From the NCBI GenBank assembly GCA_947628615.1, contig CANRAO010000003.1:87662-151661 (forward strand): a stretch of DNA of 64,000 bases, read 5' to 3'. A program made the position numbers and the translations under genes. The DNA comes from an uncultured Clostridia bacterium (lineage in GTDB: Bacteria; Bacillota; Clostridia; Oscillospirales; Ruminococcaceae). The notes under the pieces were generated by a model. That model did no database searches, was not told where the DNA came from, and saw only the letters and a program-made list of their open reading frames with translations. Positions 17,812-26,437 of this stretch are shown here, one piece after another; positions within the stretch are counted from its first letter, which is position 1, and every line of letters begins with the position of its first letter.

Positions 17812-18018
17812 ATGTCTATTCAGTATAAGATTAATGTTTTAGCAGAATTAAAAGCAAAAGGCTATAATACATCACGTTTAAGAAAAGAAAAAATATTAGG
17901 AGAAGCTACATTGCAGCGATTAAGGCATAATAAAAGCGTATCTTATGCTGTCCTATCTAAGCTTTGCAGTTTGCTTGAATGTGATATAGGCGATATTTTA
18001 GAGTATAGGAAAGATTAA
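17812..18018 (+). CDS. Small XRE-family HTH regulator, copy 3 (diverged)
   Basis: A 68-aa protein of the same fold: NVLAELKAKGYNTSRLRKEK, ATLQRLRHNKSVSYAVLSKL and LLECDIGDILEYRKD. The frame is open 29 codons further upstream, but the ATG at 17812 follows AAGGCAGGTG and gives the start MSIQYKI, matching MSIKFDK of copy 1. It is the most diverged of the three copies. Confidence 0.82.
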   Translation: MSIQYKINVLAELKAKGYNTSRLRKEKILGEATLQRLRHNKSVSYAVLSKLCSLLECDIGDILEYRKD

Positions 18019-18070
18019 AAACACAGTAGGCAACTTCACGTTACTATTGCTTCAGAAAGTTGGGTAGTAA

Positions 18071-19288
18071 GTGTTAATAAATAAGAAAAACAAAAAAACT
18101 ATACTAATAATAGCCGCACTGGTGATTGCCTGTCTGGCAATAAAATACTTCACAGTAGCTGTGAGCTTTTTTGTGCAAATTATAGACGCTTGTTTTGCAC
18201 TTATTCTCGGCTGTGTTATTGCCTATATACTGAATATAGTTATGAAAAAGTACGAAATCATATATTTTCCGAATTCTGAGCGGAAAATTATAAAAAAGTC
18301 AAAAAGAGCGGTTTGCATTATACTTTCAATACTCACGGTTCTGGCAATAATAATCGGCATAGTAATAATAGTTATACCTGAGCTTTATAAGTGCTTTGAA
18401 CTTTTAAGCGACGCTGTTCCCCACTCTGTTGACGTTATAAAGTCATGGGTGAATGAAAACATAACCGCAGACTTCATCAGAAACAAAGTAAACAGCATTG
18501 ATTTTAGCTGGAAGCACTTAGAACCTGCTATGATAGGATATTTCAAGGTAAATTCTTCAGAGATTTTAAGCTCTGTAATATCAGTAACAAGCTCTATAGC
18601 AGGAACAATTTCAGACATTGTAATTGCAGTTATATTTGCGGTATATATTTTATTCAATAAAGAAAAACTGTCAAAACAATTTAAGAAATTAATAGAGGCA
18701 TACGGCAAAAAGGAAAGGACTAAAAAGCTGTTAAGCTATCTTAAAATTGCCGACAAGACCTTTTCCAGCTTTATTACAGGACAATGTATTGAAGCGGTAA
18801 TTCTTGGCTTTCTCTGTTTTGCAGGAATGGTAATACTTCGTTTTCCATATGCAGGTGTTACTGCCGCTGTGGTAGGTCTTACCGCCTTGATACCCATAGT
18901 AGGAGCATTTATCGGAGCGTTTATCGGAGCTTTTCTGATATTCACAGTAAGCCCGATAAAAGCCGTTATGTTCATCATATTTTTAATTATACTTCAGCAG
19001 TGCGAGCAAGGCTTTATTTACCCGAAAGTTGTAGGTAAATCAGTAGGGCTTCCGGGAATGTGGGTTTTAGCAGGCATAACTGTCGGCGGAGGTCTTTTCG
19101 GCATTGCTGGAATGCTTATAGGAGTTCCGATAACAGCTACTATATACAAGATACTTCAGAAGTCTGTAAACACAAGAATTAAGGAGAAAAAAATCGTAAA
19201 AGCTCTTGAGACAAATAAAGATCTTGGAGATACGATAATTATTAAGAATAAAGATACCGGAAAGCAGAAGCAAGACATTAGAGATTAG
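18071..19288 (+). CDS. AI-2E family transporter (permease-like)
   Basis: A 405-aa polytopic membrane protein of the AI-2E/PerM family. About eight membrane segments are visible, with a soluble loop between the third and fourth, and the conserved C-terminal part QQCEQGFIYPKVVGKSVGLPG and GGGLFGIAGMLIGVPI. Substrates in this family range from autoinducer-2 export to Na+/H+ antiport, so no substrate is proposed. It uses a GTG start with only a weak ribosome site (GGGTAG). It lies between the locus C regulators and nadC. Confidence 0.88.
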   Translation: MLINKKNKKTILIIAALVIACLAIKYFTVAVSFFVQIIDACFALILGCVIAYILNIVMKKYEIIYFPNSERKIIKKSKRAVCIILSILTVLAIIIGIVIIVIPELYKCFELLSDAVPHSVDVIKSWVNENITADFIRNKVNSIDFSWKHLEPAMIGYFKVNSSEILSSVISVTSSIAGTISDIVIAVIFAVYILFNKEKLSKQFKKLIEAYGKKERTKKLLSYLKIADKTFSSFITGQCIEAVILGFLCFAGMVILRFPYAGVTAAVVGLTALIPIVGAFIGAFIGAFLIFTVSPIKAVMFIIFLIILQQCEQGFIYPKVVGKSVGLPGMWVLAGITVGGGLFGIAGMLIGVPITATIYKILQKSVNTRIKEKKIVKALETNKDLGDTIIIKNKDTGKQKQDIRD

Positions 19289-19346
19289 AAATTGTTCTTG
19301 TCTCTTGCCTCTTGTTTTTTGCCTCCGGTAGAATGAGGAGGACAAT

Positions 19347-20222
19347 ATGCAACCTTTACAAATGGAAATCGACAGCATTATAATCAACGCAATCAGAGAG
19401 GATATAAACTACATAGACGTTACTACCGACTATCTTATCCCTGAAGACAGCGTAAGCACTGCAAAATATGTTGCTAAAGACAGCGGTATTCTCTGCGGGA
19501 TTGAAATAGCTCTCAGGGTATTCACTCTGCTTGATGATAAAACCGAGTTTGACATTAAGCTTCAAGACGGAGAAAGAGTCAAAAACGGTGATATAATCGC
19601 CACGATCACCGGAAAAACAAAGGTACTTTTAAAGGGAGAAAGAACGGCACTTAACCTGCTTCAGCACCTTTCGGGCATTGCAACAATGACAAACAGGCTG
19701 GTCAAACTTGTCGAAGGAACAAATGCTTCAATTGCAGACACAAGAAAGACTCTTCCCGGACTTAGATCATTACAGAAGTACGCAGTAACGGTCGGCGGAG
19801 GAAAAAACCACCGCTACAATCTTTCCGACTGTGCAATGCTTAAAGACACTCACTTAGACGCTTACGGAAGCATTACAAATGCTGTAAAGGCTCTTAGAGA
19901 AAAGCTGGGTCATACTGTTATGATAGAGGTCGAGACGGGAAATCTTAATGAAGTAGAAGAGGCACTTAACTGCGGTGCTGACATTATTATGCTTGACAAT
20001 ATGGACATTGAAGCTATGAGCAAGGCTGTTAAAATAGTGTCCGGAAAGGCAAAGATTGAGGCCAGCGGAAATGTTACCGAGGAGACAATCGTCAGCATTG
20101 CCAAAACCGGGGTCGATATTATCTCTGTCGGAGCGATCACCCACTCAGTAAAGGCATTTGATATATCCATGAAGATGGCAACGGTGACGTTGCATCCTCT
20201 GCCGCCTTTGGGTAGTTTGTAA
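19347..20222 (+). CDS. nadC: Nicotinate-nucleotide pyrophosphorylase NadC
   Basis: Quinolinate phosphoribosyltransferase, which makes nicotinate mononucleotide from quinolinate and PRPP. Motifs: TALNLLQHLSGIAT, ADTRKTLPGLR, AVTVGGGKNHR, EVETGNLNEVEEAL and GVDIISVGAITHS. The natural C-terminus should fall soon after KAFDISMK. The last 15 residues (MATVTLHPLPPLGSL) are encoded by the GCAACGGTGACGTTGC repeat and its CTGCCGCCTTTGG body. So a dispersed repeat has extended the protein. The ribosome site is GAGGAGGAC before the ATG. Confidence 0.95.
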   Translation: MQPLQMEIDSIIINAIREDINYIDVTTDYLIPEDSVSTAKYVAKDSGILCGIEIALRVFTLLDDKTEFDIKLQDGERVKNGDIIATITGKTKVLLKGERTALNLLQHLSGIATMTNRLVKLVEGTNASIADTRKTLPGLRSLQKYAVTVGGGKNHRYNLSDCAMLKDTHLDAYGSITNAVKALREKLGHTVMIEVETGNLNEVEEALNCGADIIMLDNMDIEAMSKAVKIVSGKAKIEASGNVTEETIVSIAKTGVDIISVGAITHSVKAFDISMKMATVTLHPLPPLGSL

Positions 20223-20415
20223 AATGTTACAGTTTGTACAACGGCGGACTATAATTAGAGTAAGTTTTTAATATAACACTTTTAAAGTCTGTACTATATT
20301 CGACCTGCCGTTACGCTATCCTTCACATTTATCTAACTTATAATAGGCAGCAGAACCACCAGTGGCTCGCTGGCAACGGTGACGTTGCATCCAGTGCTGC
20401 ATTTGGGTAATTTAA
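20178..20415 (+). repeat. Palindromic repeat units behind and inside nadC end
   Basis: First unit 20178-20262: GCAACGGTGACGTTGC, CTGCCGCCTTTGG, AT-rich body, ACAACGGCGGAC. The second (20305-20415) has CTGCCGTT, AGGCAGCAGAACCACCAGTGGCTCGCTGG, then another GCAACGGTGACGTTGC and GTGCTGCATTTGG. A CTAAT-type low-complexity tract follows at 20420-20485. Confidence 0.8.
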
Positions 20416-20496
20416 TTAATGTTAAACCTCTAATAAACTTAATCTAAATATCTAATCTCTTACCTTTAACTTCTAATCTCTAATGGGGGACTATTT

Positions 20497-21060
20497 ATGA
20501 AATTAAAAAAACTATTTTTTATAAGCTTATGTATTTTGTCTGTGCTTTCGCTAAGCGGTTGTAAATTCCCCGAGTTGTTTTACAAAACGCCCTCGCTTAA
20601 ACAGGTTCAGAGCGAGGAGGTTCAGACTAAAGTAATTATGCCAAATTTAAGCGGTCTTACCTATTCGCAGGCTGTCGCTCAGACCGAGAACATTCCGCTG
20701 ATTGTAACAAAACAGTATAACGACAAAGTGAGTAAAAATAAAATCTCCTGGCAGAGCGTAAATGCAGGTGAGGAAATTTCTATAGGTACTCCTGTTAATA
20801 TTGTCATAAGCAAGGGCGTTCAGTTGATTGAAATTCCGAACGTTTCTGATATGGATTATCTTGCTGCACAGACAGTTCTGAAGTCGCTGGGATTTAAGGT
20901 GAAAATCAAGTATCAGCACAAGTGGGGTACCGAAAGCGGAGATATAATTTCGCTCTCTCCGCAGGTTGGCAAGAAAAAGCCTTATGGCTCAGCTGTTAAA
21001 ATGACTGTAGACGCTATTGACCCTTCTCAAAAGAAAACTGAAACTGAAAATGAACAGTAA
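20497..21060 (+). CDS. PASTA-domain lipoprotein
   Basis: A 187-aa protein with a lipoprotein signal peptide (lipobox LSGC, Cys22) followed by two PASTA repeats: MPNLSGLTYSQAVAQ to NIVISKG, and IPNVSDMDYLAAQTVLKSLG to VKMTVDA. PASTA domains bind peptidoglycan fragments and beta-lactams, usually on PknB kinases or penicillin-binding proteins. Here they stand alone on a lipid anchor, so it may sense or bind cell-wall material outside the membrane (inference). A GGGGGAC ribosome site precedes the ATG. No partner gene is adjacent. Confidence 0.85.
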   Translation: MKLKKLFFISLCILSVLSLSGCKFPELFYKTPSLKQVQSEEVQTKVIMPNLSGLTYSQAVAQTENIPLIVTKQYNDKVSKNKISWQSVNAGEEISIGTPVNIVISKGVQLIEIPNVSDMDYLAAQTVLKSLGFKVKIKYQHKWGTESGDIISLSPQVGKKKPYGSAVKMTVDAIDPSQKKTETENEQ

Positions 21061-21133
21061 AAACGTTTAAACACTTAGACTTCTTAATGATTTTGGTGAA
21101 AACAGAAATTTGTCAATTATTTTTAAAAAACAC

Positions 21134-21162
21134 TTGACAAATTTATAAGTCAGGAATATAAT
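21134..21162 (+). promoter_or_regulatory. Consensus promoter of the trp leader
   Basis: Perfect TTGACA-N17-TATAAT, starting about 30 nt before the T-box leader. Confidence 0.9.
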
Positions 21163-21190
21163 ATATAGTAATCAAATATTTTAAATCCTG

Positions 21191-21511
21191 TGAGCAAAAG
21201 TAAGTAGCTGATTTTACGATGTTACAGAGAGCCTTTGAAGGTGGAATAAAGGCATATACGATTTTCAGCGAATGGGTTTGTGAGGAGCCGGGTGAAAGTT
21301 ATGTTCTGATATTTTCAGGTTAGAGCATATTCAAGTATCCTATGCCGCTGGTTTTCGGCGTTAACGAAAAGAAGTATTGATGCAATTTGCCGAATGGTAA
21401 AAGAGCTGCGTACTTTGCTGAGTTGGTAAATGTAAGTTTATCATAAATTTGGGTGGCACCACGATGTCTATCGTCCCATTAGATTTCTAATGTGAAACGA
21501 TAGGCTTTTTT
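21191..21511 (+). promoter_or_regulatory. T-box leader, tRNA-Trp responsive
   Basis: Features in order: the 5' AGTA segment, CAGAGAGCC-GGTGGAA of stem I, GAA-TGG with the specifier codon UGG (Trp) at 21273-21275, the CCGCTGG/GCGTTAACG region, and the T-box core GGGTGGCACCACG (21451-21463) that pairs with the tRNA acceptor end. The terminator is CTATCGT (21468-21474) with ACGATAG (21497-21503) and a T-run. Uncharged tRNA-Trp should favour the antiterminator and read-through into trpE. Confidence 0.92.
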
Positions 21512-21529
21512 ATTGCAAATGTTAAGTTG

Positions 21530-21598
21530 AATTCAGTGCCGCTTTTATAAAATCAGATTAATGTTTAACTTTGAAAAACAGCGGACTTATTCTTTGTT
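21530..21598 (+). repeat. Palindromic repeat unit between T-box and trpE
   Basis: A unit lacking an obvious hairpin module: CAGTGCCGCTTTTATAAAATC, TTAATGTTTAAC, AAAACAGCGGAC. A TTCTTGCTTATTGTCTCTAAC tract follows, up to the trpE ribosome site. Confidence 0.6.
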
Positions 21599-21657
21599 GG
21601 AAAGATTAGTTCTTGCTTATTGTCTCTAACTTCTTGCATCTTATAGGAGGTATATTT

Positions 21658-23142
21658 ATGCTTTATCCGTCAAGGGAAGAAATCAAAGATATTTTAAAAA
21701 ATTATAAGACAGTTCCTGTGTTCTATGAACTGCTTGTAGATTCATTCACACCTATTCAGTTATTTAATGCCCTGCATGAGGCTTATGACAACTGCTTTAT
21801 ACTTGAATCAGTCGACAACAGTGACAAGTGGGGACGGTATTCATTTGTAGGAATAAACCCAAAGGCTGAAATTACGCTGAAAGACAAAATCGCTGTTATT
21901 TCAACTGGAGACGGCGATAAAAAATACGAGGTATCTGACCCTATCAAATTTTTGTCAGATATTCTAAAGGAATATAAGTCTCCACGATTTCCCAACCGTC
22001 CTAAGCTGACTGGGGGTCTTATCGGATACTTTGCATACGATATGGTGAGATACTTTGAGAAAACTCTCTGCAATCCGCCAAAAGACGACCTAGATATGCC
22101 TGACGCTAATCTCTTTCTGTTTGATGAGATCGTCGCTTTCGACCACCTAAGCAATAAGGCTGTTATTATTCTGAATGTTCACTCAAGCGGCAATATTGAC
22201 AAGCAGTATGACAACTGCATAAAAAGAAAAGACGAAATAATAGATGTTTTAAAAAGCTATGTTTCAAAAGGAAATGTCTCTGTAAAAAAGGATAAAAAGG
22301 ATATTGAAGTAAGGTCTAATATCACTAAAGAAAAATACCTGACAAATGTTGAGAAAGCAAAGAAATACATAAGAAACGGCGACATTTTTCAGGTCGTTCC
22401 CTCGCAGAGGTTTGAAGTGGATAATCCGCCAGACAGCTTTGATGTTTACAGAATGCTGCGTTCGACCAACCCCTCCCCTTACCTTTACTACTTCAAACAC
22501 AAAAACTATGCCTTTGCAGGTGCGTCTCCCGAAAAGCTGGTGTCGGTAAACGGCAGAACGGTTATCACAAAACCCATTGCAGGAACAATTAAACGTGGTT
22601 CAACAGACGAGGAGGATCACAAAAACGAACAACAGCTTCTCAACGACCCTAAGGAACGTGCAGAACATACAATGCTTGTAGATCTCGGCAGAAATGACAT
22701 CGGCAAGGTATCAAAATTCGGCAGCGTTAATGTTACCGACTATATGATAGTTGAACGCTATTCAAAGGTTATGCACCTCGTTTCAAACGTTGAGGGAGAA
22801 CTCGACAGAGATAAAGAACCTCTTGACGCTCTTATGGCTGTTCTGCCTGCAGGAACACTTTCAGGTGCACCGAAAGTAAGAGCTATGGAAATAATAGATG
22901 AACTTGAACCGACCCGCAGAGGTCTTTACGGCGGAACGGTCGGCTACCTTGCCTTTGACGGAAGTCTTGATACCTGCATTGCAATAAGAACAGTGCTTTT
23001 CAAAAACGGCAAGGCTTATGTGCAGGCAGGCGGAGGAGTAGTCTTGGACAGCGTTCCTGAAAACGAGTATCAGGAATCATGTAATAAGGCATTGGCAGTG
23101 GTCAATGCAATTAAAGAAGCGGCAGACCGCCGATGGCTCTGA
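21658..23142 (+). CDS. trpE: Anthranilate synthase component I
   Basis: Makes anthranilate from chorismate with ammonia from the TrpG domain. The ATG at 21658 follows AGGAGG; an earlier in-frame start lacks a ribosome site. The 494-aa protein has the N-terminal allosteric part (LLESVDNSDKWGRYSFVG, here with LESV for the usual LES Trp-binding motif) and the chorismate-binding core with PSPYLYY, KPIAGTIKRG, DLGRNDIG and GTLSGAPKVRAMEIIDELEP. The last residues (ADRRWL) are encoded by a palindromic repeat that supplies the stop. It is the first gene of the T-box-controlled operon. Confidence 0.97.
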   Translation: MLYPSREEIKDILKNYKTVPVFYELLVDSFTPIQLFNALHEAYDNCFILESVDNSDKWGRYSFVGINPKAEITLKDKIAVISTGDGDKKYEVSDPIKFLSDILKEYKSPRFPNRPKLTGGLIGYFAYDMVRYFEKTLCNPPKDDLDMPDANLFLFDEIVAFDHLSNKAVIILNVHSSGNIDKQYDNCIKRKDEIIDVLKSYVSKGNVSVKKDKKDIEVRSNITKEKYLTNVEKAKKYIRNGDIFQVVPSQRFEVDNPPDSFDVYRMLRSTNPSPYLYYFKHKNYAFAGASPEKLVSVNGRTVITKPIAGTIKRGSTDEEDHKNEQQLLNDPKERAEHTMLVDLGRNDIGKVSKFGSVNVTDYMIVERYSKVMHLVSNVEGELDRDKEPLDALMAVLPAGTLSGAPKVRAMEIIDELEPTRRGLYGGTVGYLAFDGSLDTCIAIRTVLFKNGKAYVQAGGGVVLDSVPENEYQESCNKALAVVNAIKEAADRRWL

Positions 23143-23195
23143 CGCCTTTGGAACGTTTGATTAACGTATAGATTTGTACAACGGCGTGCTGCAAT
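23118..23195 (+). repeat. Palindromic repeat overlapping the trpE stop
   Basis: GCGGCAGACCGCCG hairpin, GATGGCTCTGACGCCTTTGG, AT-rich body, TACAACGGCGTGCTGC. The TGA stop of trpE lies inside GGCTCTGAC. Confidence 0.75.
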
Positions 23196-23301
23196 TTGAA
23201 AAACAATAATACTAAAATAACTTTTTAACTTTTAAAATATATAACAATATTCAGCGAATAAATATTCTTGACTGAATACTTTAAATTTTGGAGGATTCAC
23301 A

Positions 23302-24939
23302 ATGATTCTGATAATCGACAATTACGACAGCTTTACCTATAACCTTTACCAGTATATAGGCGAGCTTTACAGCGACATTAAGGTCGCAAGAAACGACGAG
23401 ATAACCATTGCTGAAATTAAAGCCCTCAGTCCTGACGCTTTAATCATTTCGCCAGGTCCCTGCTACCCTAAAGACGCAGGCATATCGGTTGACGCAATAA
23501 AGTATTTCAGCGGAAAACTGCCGATTTTAGGCGTTTGTCTCGGACATCAGTCTATTGCGGAGGCTTTTGGAGGAAAAGTAGTTATTGCAAAAGAACAGCT
23601 TCACGGAAAGGCAAGCGATATAACTCTGAAAACGGATAATCCTTTGTTTTCTGATCTCCCTAAAAAAATCAAGGTAGCAAGATACCATTCTCTTATTGTG
23701 GACAGCGAAACCTTGCCTGAATGTCTTGAGATCACTGGTTATGACAGCAAAAATCAAATTATGGCGCTCCGACATAAGGAGCATCCTACCTATGGTGTTC
23801 AATTCCACCCTGAATCTGTTATGACAGATACTGGACGGAAAATTATAGAGAACTTCCTCAATAATATTGCAGGAATAAAAACGAAAGTGAGTGATAATAT
23901 TATGGTTCCCGACAGCGAAAGAACAGAACTTAAAAAGTACATTACAAAGGTGGCAAACGGAGAAACCCTCACAGAGGACGAGGCTTACACGGCTATGGAT
24001 ATTATAACCTGCGACAGAGCTACTCTTGCTCAGACTTCTTCTTTGCTTACTGCAATGTCTGTAAGAGGCGAAACAATAGACGAGATAACAGGCTTTGCTA
24101 AGGTTATGAGAGAAAAAGCATCAAAGCTGAAAAACTGCTCAGATTCAATTGACATTGTAGGAACAGGCGGAGATATGTCAAACAGTTTCAATATCTCTAC
24201 TACATCTTCATTTGTTATTGCAGGAGCAGGTCAGAAGGTAGCAAAGCACGGTAACAGAAGCGCATCTTCAAAGAGCGGTGCGGCTGACTGTCTTGAAGCA
24301 TTGGGTGTTAAAATATCTACCGTTCCGGAGCAGGCTGAAAAATGTATTAATGAAATAGGAATATCATTTCTGTTTGCACAAAGCTATCACCCTGCAATGC
24401 GATTTGTAGGTCCTGTCAGAAAGCAAATCGGCATAAAAACCGTATTCAACATAATGGGACCTCTTTTAAACCCTGCATTTGCAGAATATATGGTGCTTGG
24501 CGTTTACTCTCCTGACATTATGGACAATATGGCTAAGGTTCTTATTAATCTCGGAATAAAGCGTGCAATGCTTGTCTACGGAAACGATAAACTAGACGAA
24601 ATTTCAATTTCTGATGCAACCACTGTCTGCGAAATCAATGACGGCAAAATCGATAAGTATGAAATCTGCCCTGAAGACTTCGGCTTTAAGCGTGCTTCAA
24701 AAGATGAAATCAAGGGCGGAACTCCCGAAGAAAACGCACAGATCACTCGAGATATTCTTAGCGGAAAAGAAAAAGGCTCAAAGAGAGATATTGTTCTTCT
24801 TAATGCAGGCTGCGCTTTGTATGTAACGGGAAAAGCCGATACCATTGCTGACGGAATAAATCTGGCTGAGAAATCGATCGACAGCGGAGAGGCTTTGAAA
24901 AAGCTGGAGGAATTAATAGAATTTACTAATAAAGATTAA
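23302..24939 (+). CDS. trpGD: Fused anthranilate synthase II / phosphoribosyltransferase
   Basis: A 545-aa fusion. Residues 1-190 are a class I glutamine amidotransferase with the triad in GVCLGHQ (Cys about 79) and FHPES (His/Glu about 168-170). Residues 205-545 are anthranilate phosphoribosyltransferase with GTGGDMSNSFNIST, KHGNRSASSKSGAAD and GPLLNP. The fusion occurs in enterobacteria too, but separate genes are common in Firmicutes. The amidotransferase supplies ammonia to TrpE and the second domain makes phosphoribosylanthranilate. The start follows GGAGG, after a 159-bp spacer with a repeat. Confidence 0.96.
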   Translation: MILIIDNYDSFTYNLYQYIGELYSDIKVARNDEITIAEIKALSPDALIISPGPCYPKDAGISVDAIKYFSGKLPILGVCLGHQSIAEAFGGKVVIAKEQLHGKASDITLKTDNPLFSDLPKKIKVARYHSLIVDSETLPECLEITGYDSKNQIMALRHKEHPTYGVQFHPESVMTDTGRKIIENFLNNIAGIKTKVSDNIMVPDSERTELKKYITKVANGETLTEDEAYTAMDIITCDRATLAQTSSLLTAMSVRGETIDEITGFAKVMREKASKLKNCSDSIDIVGTGGDMSNSFNISTTSSFVIAGAGQKVAKHGNRSASSKSGAADCLEALGVKISTVPEQAEKCINEIGISFLFAQSYHPAMRFVGPVRKQIGIKTVFNIMGPLLNPAFAEYMVLGVYSPDIMDNMAKVLINLGIKRAMLVYGNDKLDEISISDATTVCEINDGKIDKYEICPEDFGFKRASKDEIKGGTPEENAQITRDILSGKEKGSKRDIVLLNAGCALYVTGKADTIADGINLAEKSIDSGEALKKLEELIEFTNKD

Positions 24940-24972
24940 TGTAGACTGTCACCTCAAAGATAGGAGCAAATT

Positions 24973-25749
24973 ATGATTCTTGATGATATTATCGAAAAAA
25001 GAAAAATACAGCTTGATATTGAAAAGTCAAAAGTTCCCTTTGAAATGATAAAGCAACAGGCTCTTGATACTGATTTTAAGACAAAAGATTTCAAATCTGC
25101 ACTTTCCGGCAATAGGTTGAGCGTTATATGTGAAGTTAAAAAAGCATCTCCTTCTAAAGGGCTTATAAGACCTGACTTTCATCCCTTAGAAATTGCAAAA
25201 GAATACGAATCGGCAGGGGCAGACGCTATTTCCTGCCTTACTGAGGAGTATTACTTTCAGGGTTCGTCTGAGTATTTAAAGAGCATTGCGAAATGCGTCA
25301 GTATCCCTATTCTCAGAAAAGACTTTATCATTGACGAGTACCAAATTTACGAGGCAAGAGCAATTGGTGCGTCGGCAATTTTGCTTATTGCGGCGATTCT
25401 TGATAAGGAAACTCTTAACAGATTTTATCAGCTTGCTGCTTCCCTGTCGCTTGACTGCCTTGTAGAGGTTCACAATGAAAGCGAACTTGATACAGCACTT
25501 AGTATTGATGCAGAGATAATCGGCATAAATAACAGAAATCTAAAAACCTTTGAGGTTGACCTCAACACGACCGGCAAACTGGCGTCTTATATTCCAAAAA
25601 GCAAGATAATTGTTTCCGAAAGCGGAATTAAGAATAGTAAAGATATGAAGACTATCCGACATCTGGGAGCGTATGCTGTACTTATAGGCGAAACGCTTAT
25701 GAGAAGTGATAACATATCAGCTGCTTTAAAGGAGCTGAGGAATATATGA
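24973..25749 (+). CDS. trpC: Indole-3-glycerol phosphate synthase
   Basis: A 258-aa (beta/alpha)8 enzyme closing the indole ring from carboxyphenylaminodeoxyribulose phosphate. Motifs: VICEVKKASPSKGLIR, EYESAGADAISCLTEEYYFQGS, PILRKDFIIDEYQI, IIGINNRNLKTFEVD and VSESGI. The stop overlaps the trpF start by 4 nt (ATGA), which suggests translational coupling. Confidence 0.97.
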   Translation: MILDDIIEKRKIQLDIEKSKVPFEMIKQQALDTDFKTKDFKSALSGNRLSVICEVKKASPSKGLIRPDFHPLEIAKEYESAGADAISCLTEEYYFQGSSEYLKSIAKCVSIPILRKDFIIDEYQIYEARAIGASAILLIAAILDKETLNRFYQLAASLSLDCLVEVHNESELDTALSIDAEIIGINNRNLKTFEVDLNTTGKLASYIPKSKIIVSESGIKNSKDMKTIRHLGAYAVLIGETLMRSDNISAALKELRNI

Positions 25750-26357
25750 CCAAACTGAAAATATGCGGATTAAGACGCAGTGAGGATATATCATATGTCA
25801 ATGAGTTTCTGCCTGACTATGCAGGATTTATACTCTCCGAGCAGTTCTGGAGGCATATTAGTCTTGATTTACTTGCTCAGCTTACAAGCAGATTATCAGA
25901 CAAAATAACTCCTGTAGGAGTATTTGTAAACGAGACAGTAGAAACAATTATACCGTTTTCAAAATATCTCGGTGTAATTCAGCTTCACGGAGATGAAGAC
26001 AACGATTTTATCAGAACCCTCAAAAAGCATACCAACTGCGAAATCTGGAAAGCTATAAGACCGCAGTCGTCTGATGAAATAAGTAATGCGTGTCAAAGCT
26101 GTGCCGATAAACTGCTTATCGACAGCTTTTCTAAAAACTCAGTCGGCGGAACAGGTGTAGTCGGAAACTGGGAAATTATAAAAAGCACTGAAATCACGAA
26201 ACCGTTTTTTCTCGCAGGAGGAATTTCGTCTGATAATATCAGAGAAGCAATCGAAACAGTCAGACCTTACGGCATTGACGTTTCAAGCTCTGTTGAAACT
26301 GACAAAAAAAAGGACAAAGAAAAAATCAGAACAATTATCAAAAAAGCAAGAAATTAA
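25746..26357 (+). CDS. trpF: Phosphoribosylanthranilate isomerase
   Basis: A 203-aa isomerase of the TrpF family. KICGLRRSEDI gives the catalytic Cys near the N-terminus, GVFVNE and IQLHGDED follow, then LLIDSFSKNSVGGTGVVGNW and FFLAGGISSDNI, ending with YGIDVSSSVE. Starts within the trpC stop. A GCCGTTTTGCC/GGCAAC-like stretch lies in the 80-bp spacer to trpB. Confidence 0.96.
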   Translation: MTKLKICGLRRSEDISYVNEFLPDYAGFILSEQFWRHISLDLLAQLTSRLSDKITPVGVFVNETVETIIPFSKYLGVIQLHGDEDNDFIRTLKKHTNCEIWKAIRPQSSDEISNACQSCADKLLIDSFSKNSVGGTGVVGNWEIIKSTEITKPFFLAGGISSDNIREAIETVRPYGIDVSSSVETDKKKDKEKIRTIIKKARN

Positions 26358-26437
26358 CGGTGTCCAGCCGTTTTGCCTCTTGCCTTCGGCAACTGGCAGT
26401 AAGTTAAAAAATTAATTCAACTTGGGGAGGTAAATAT

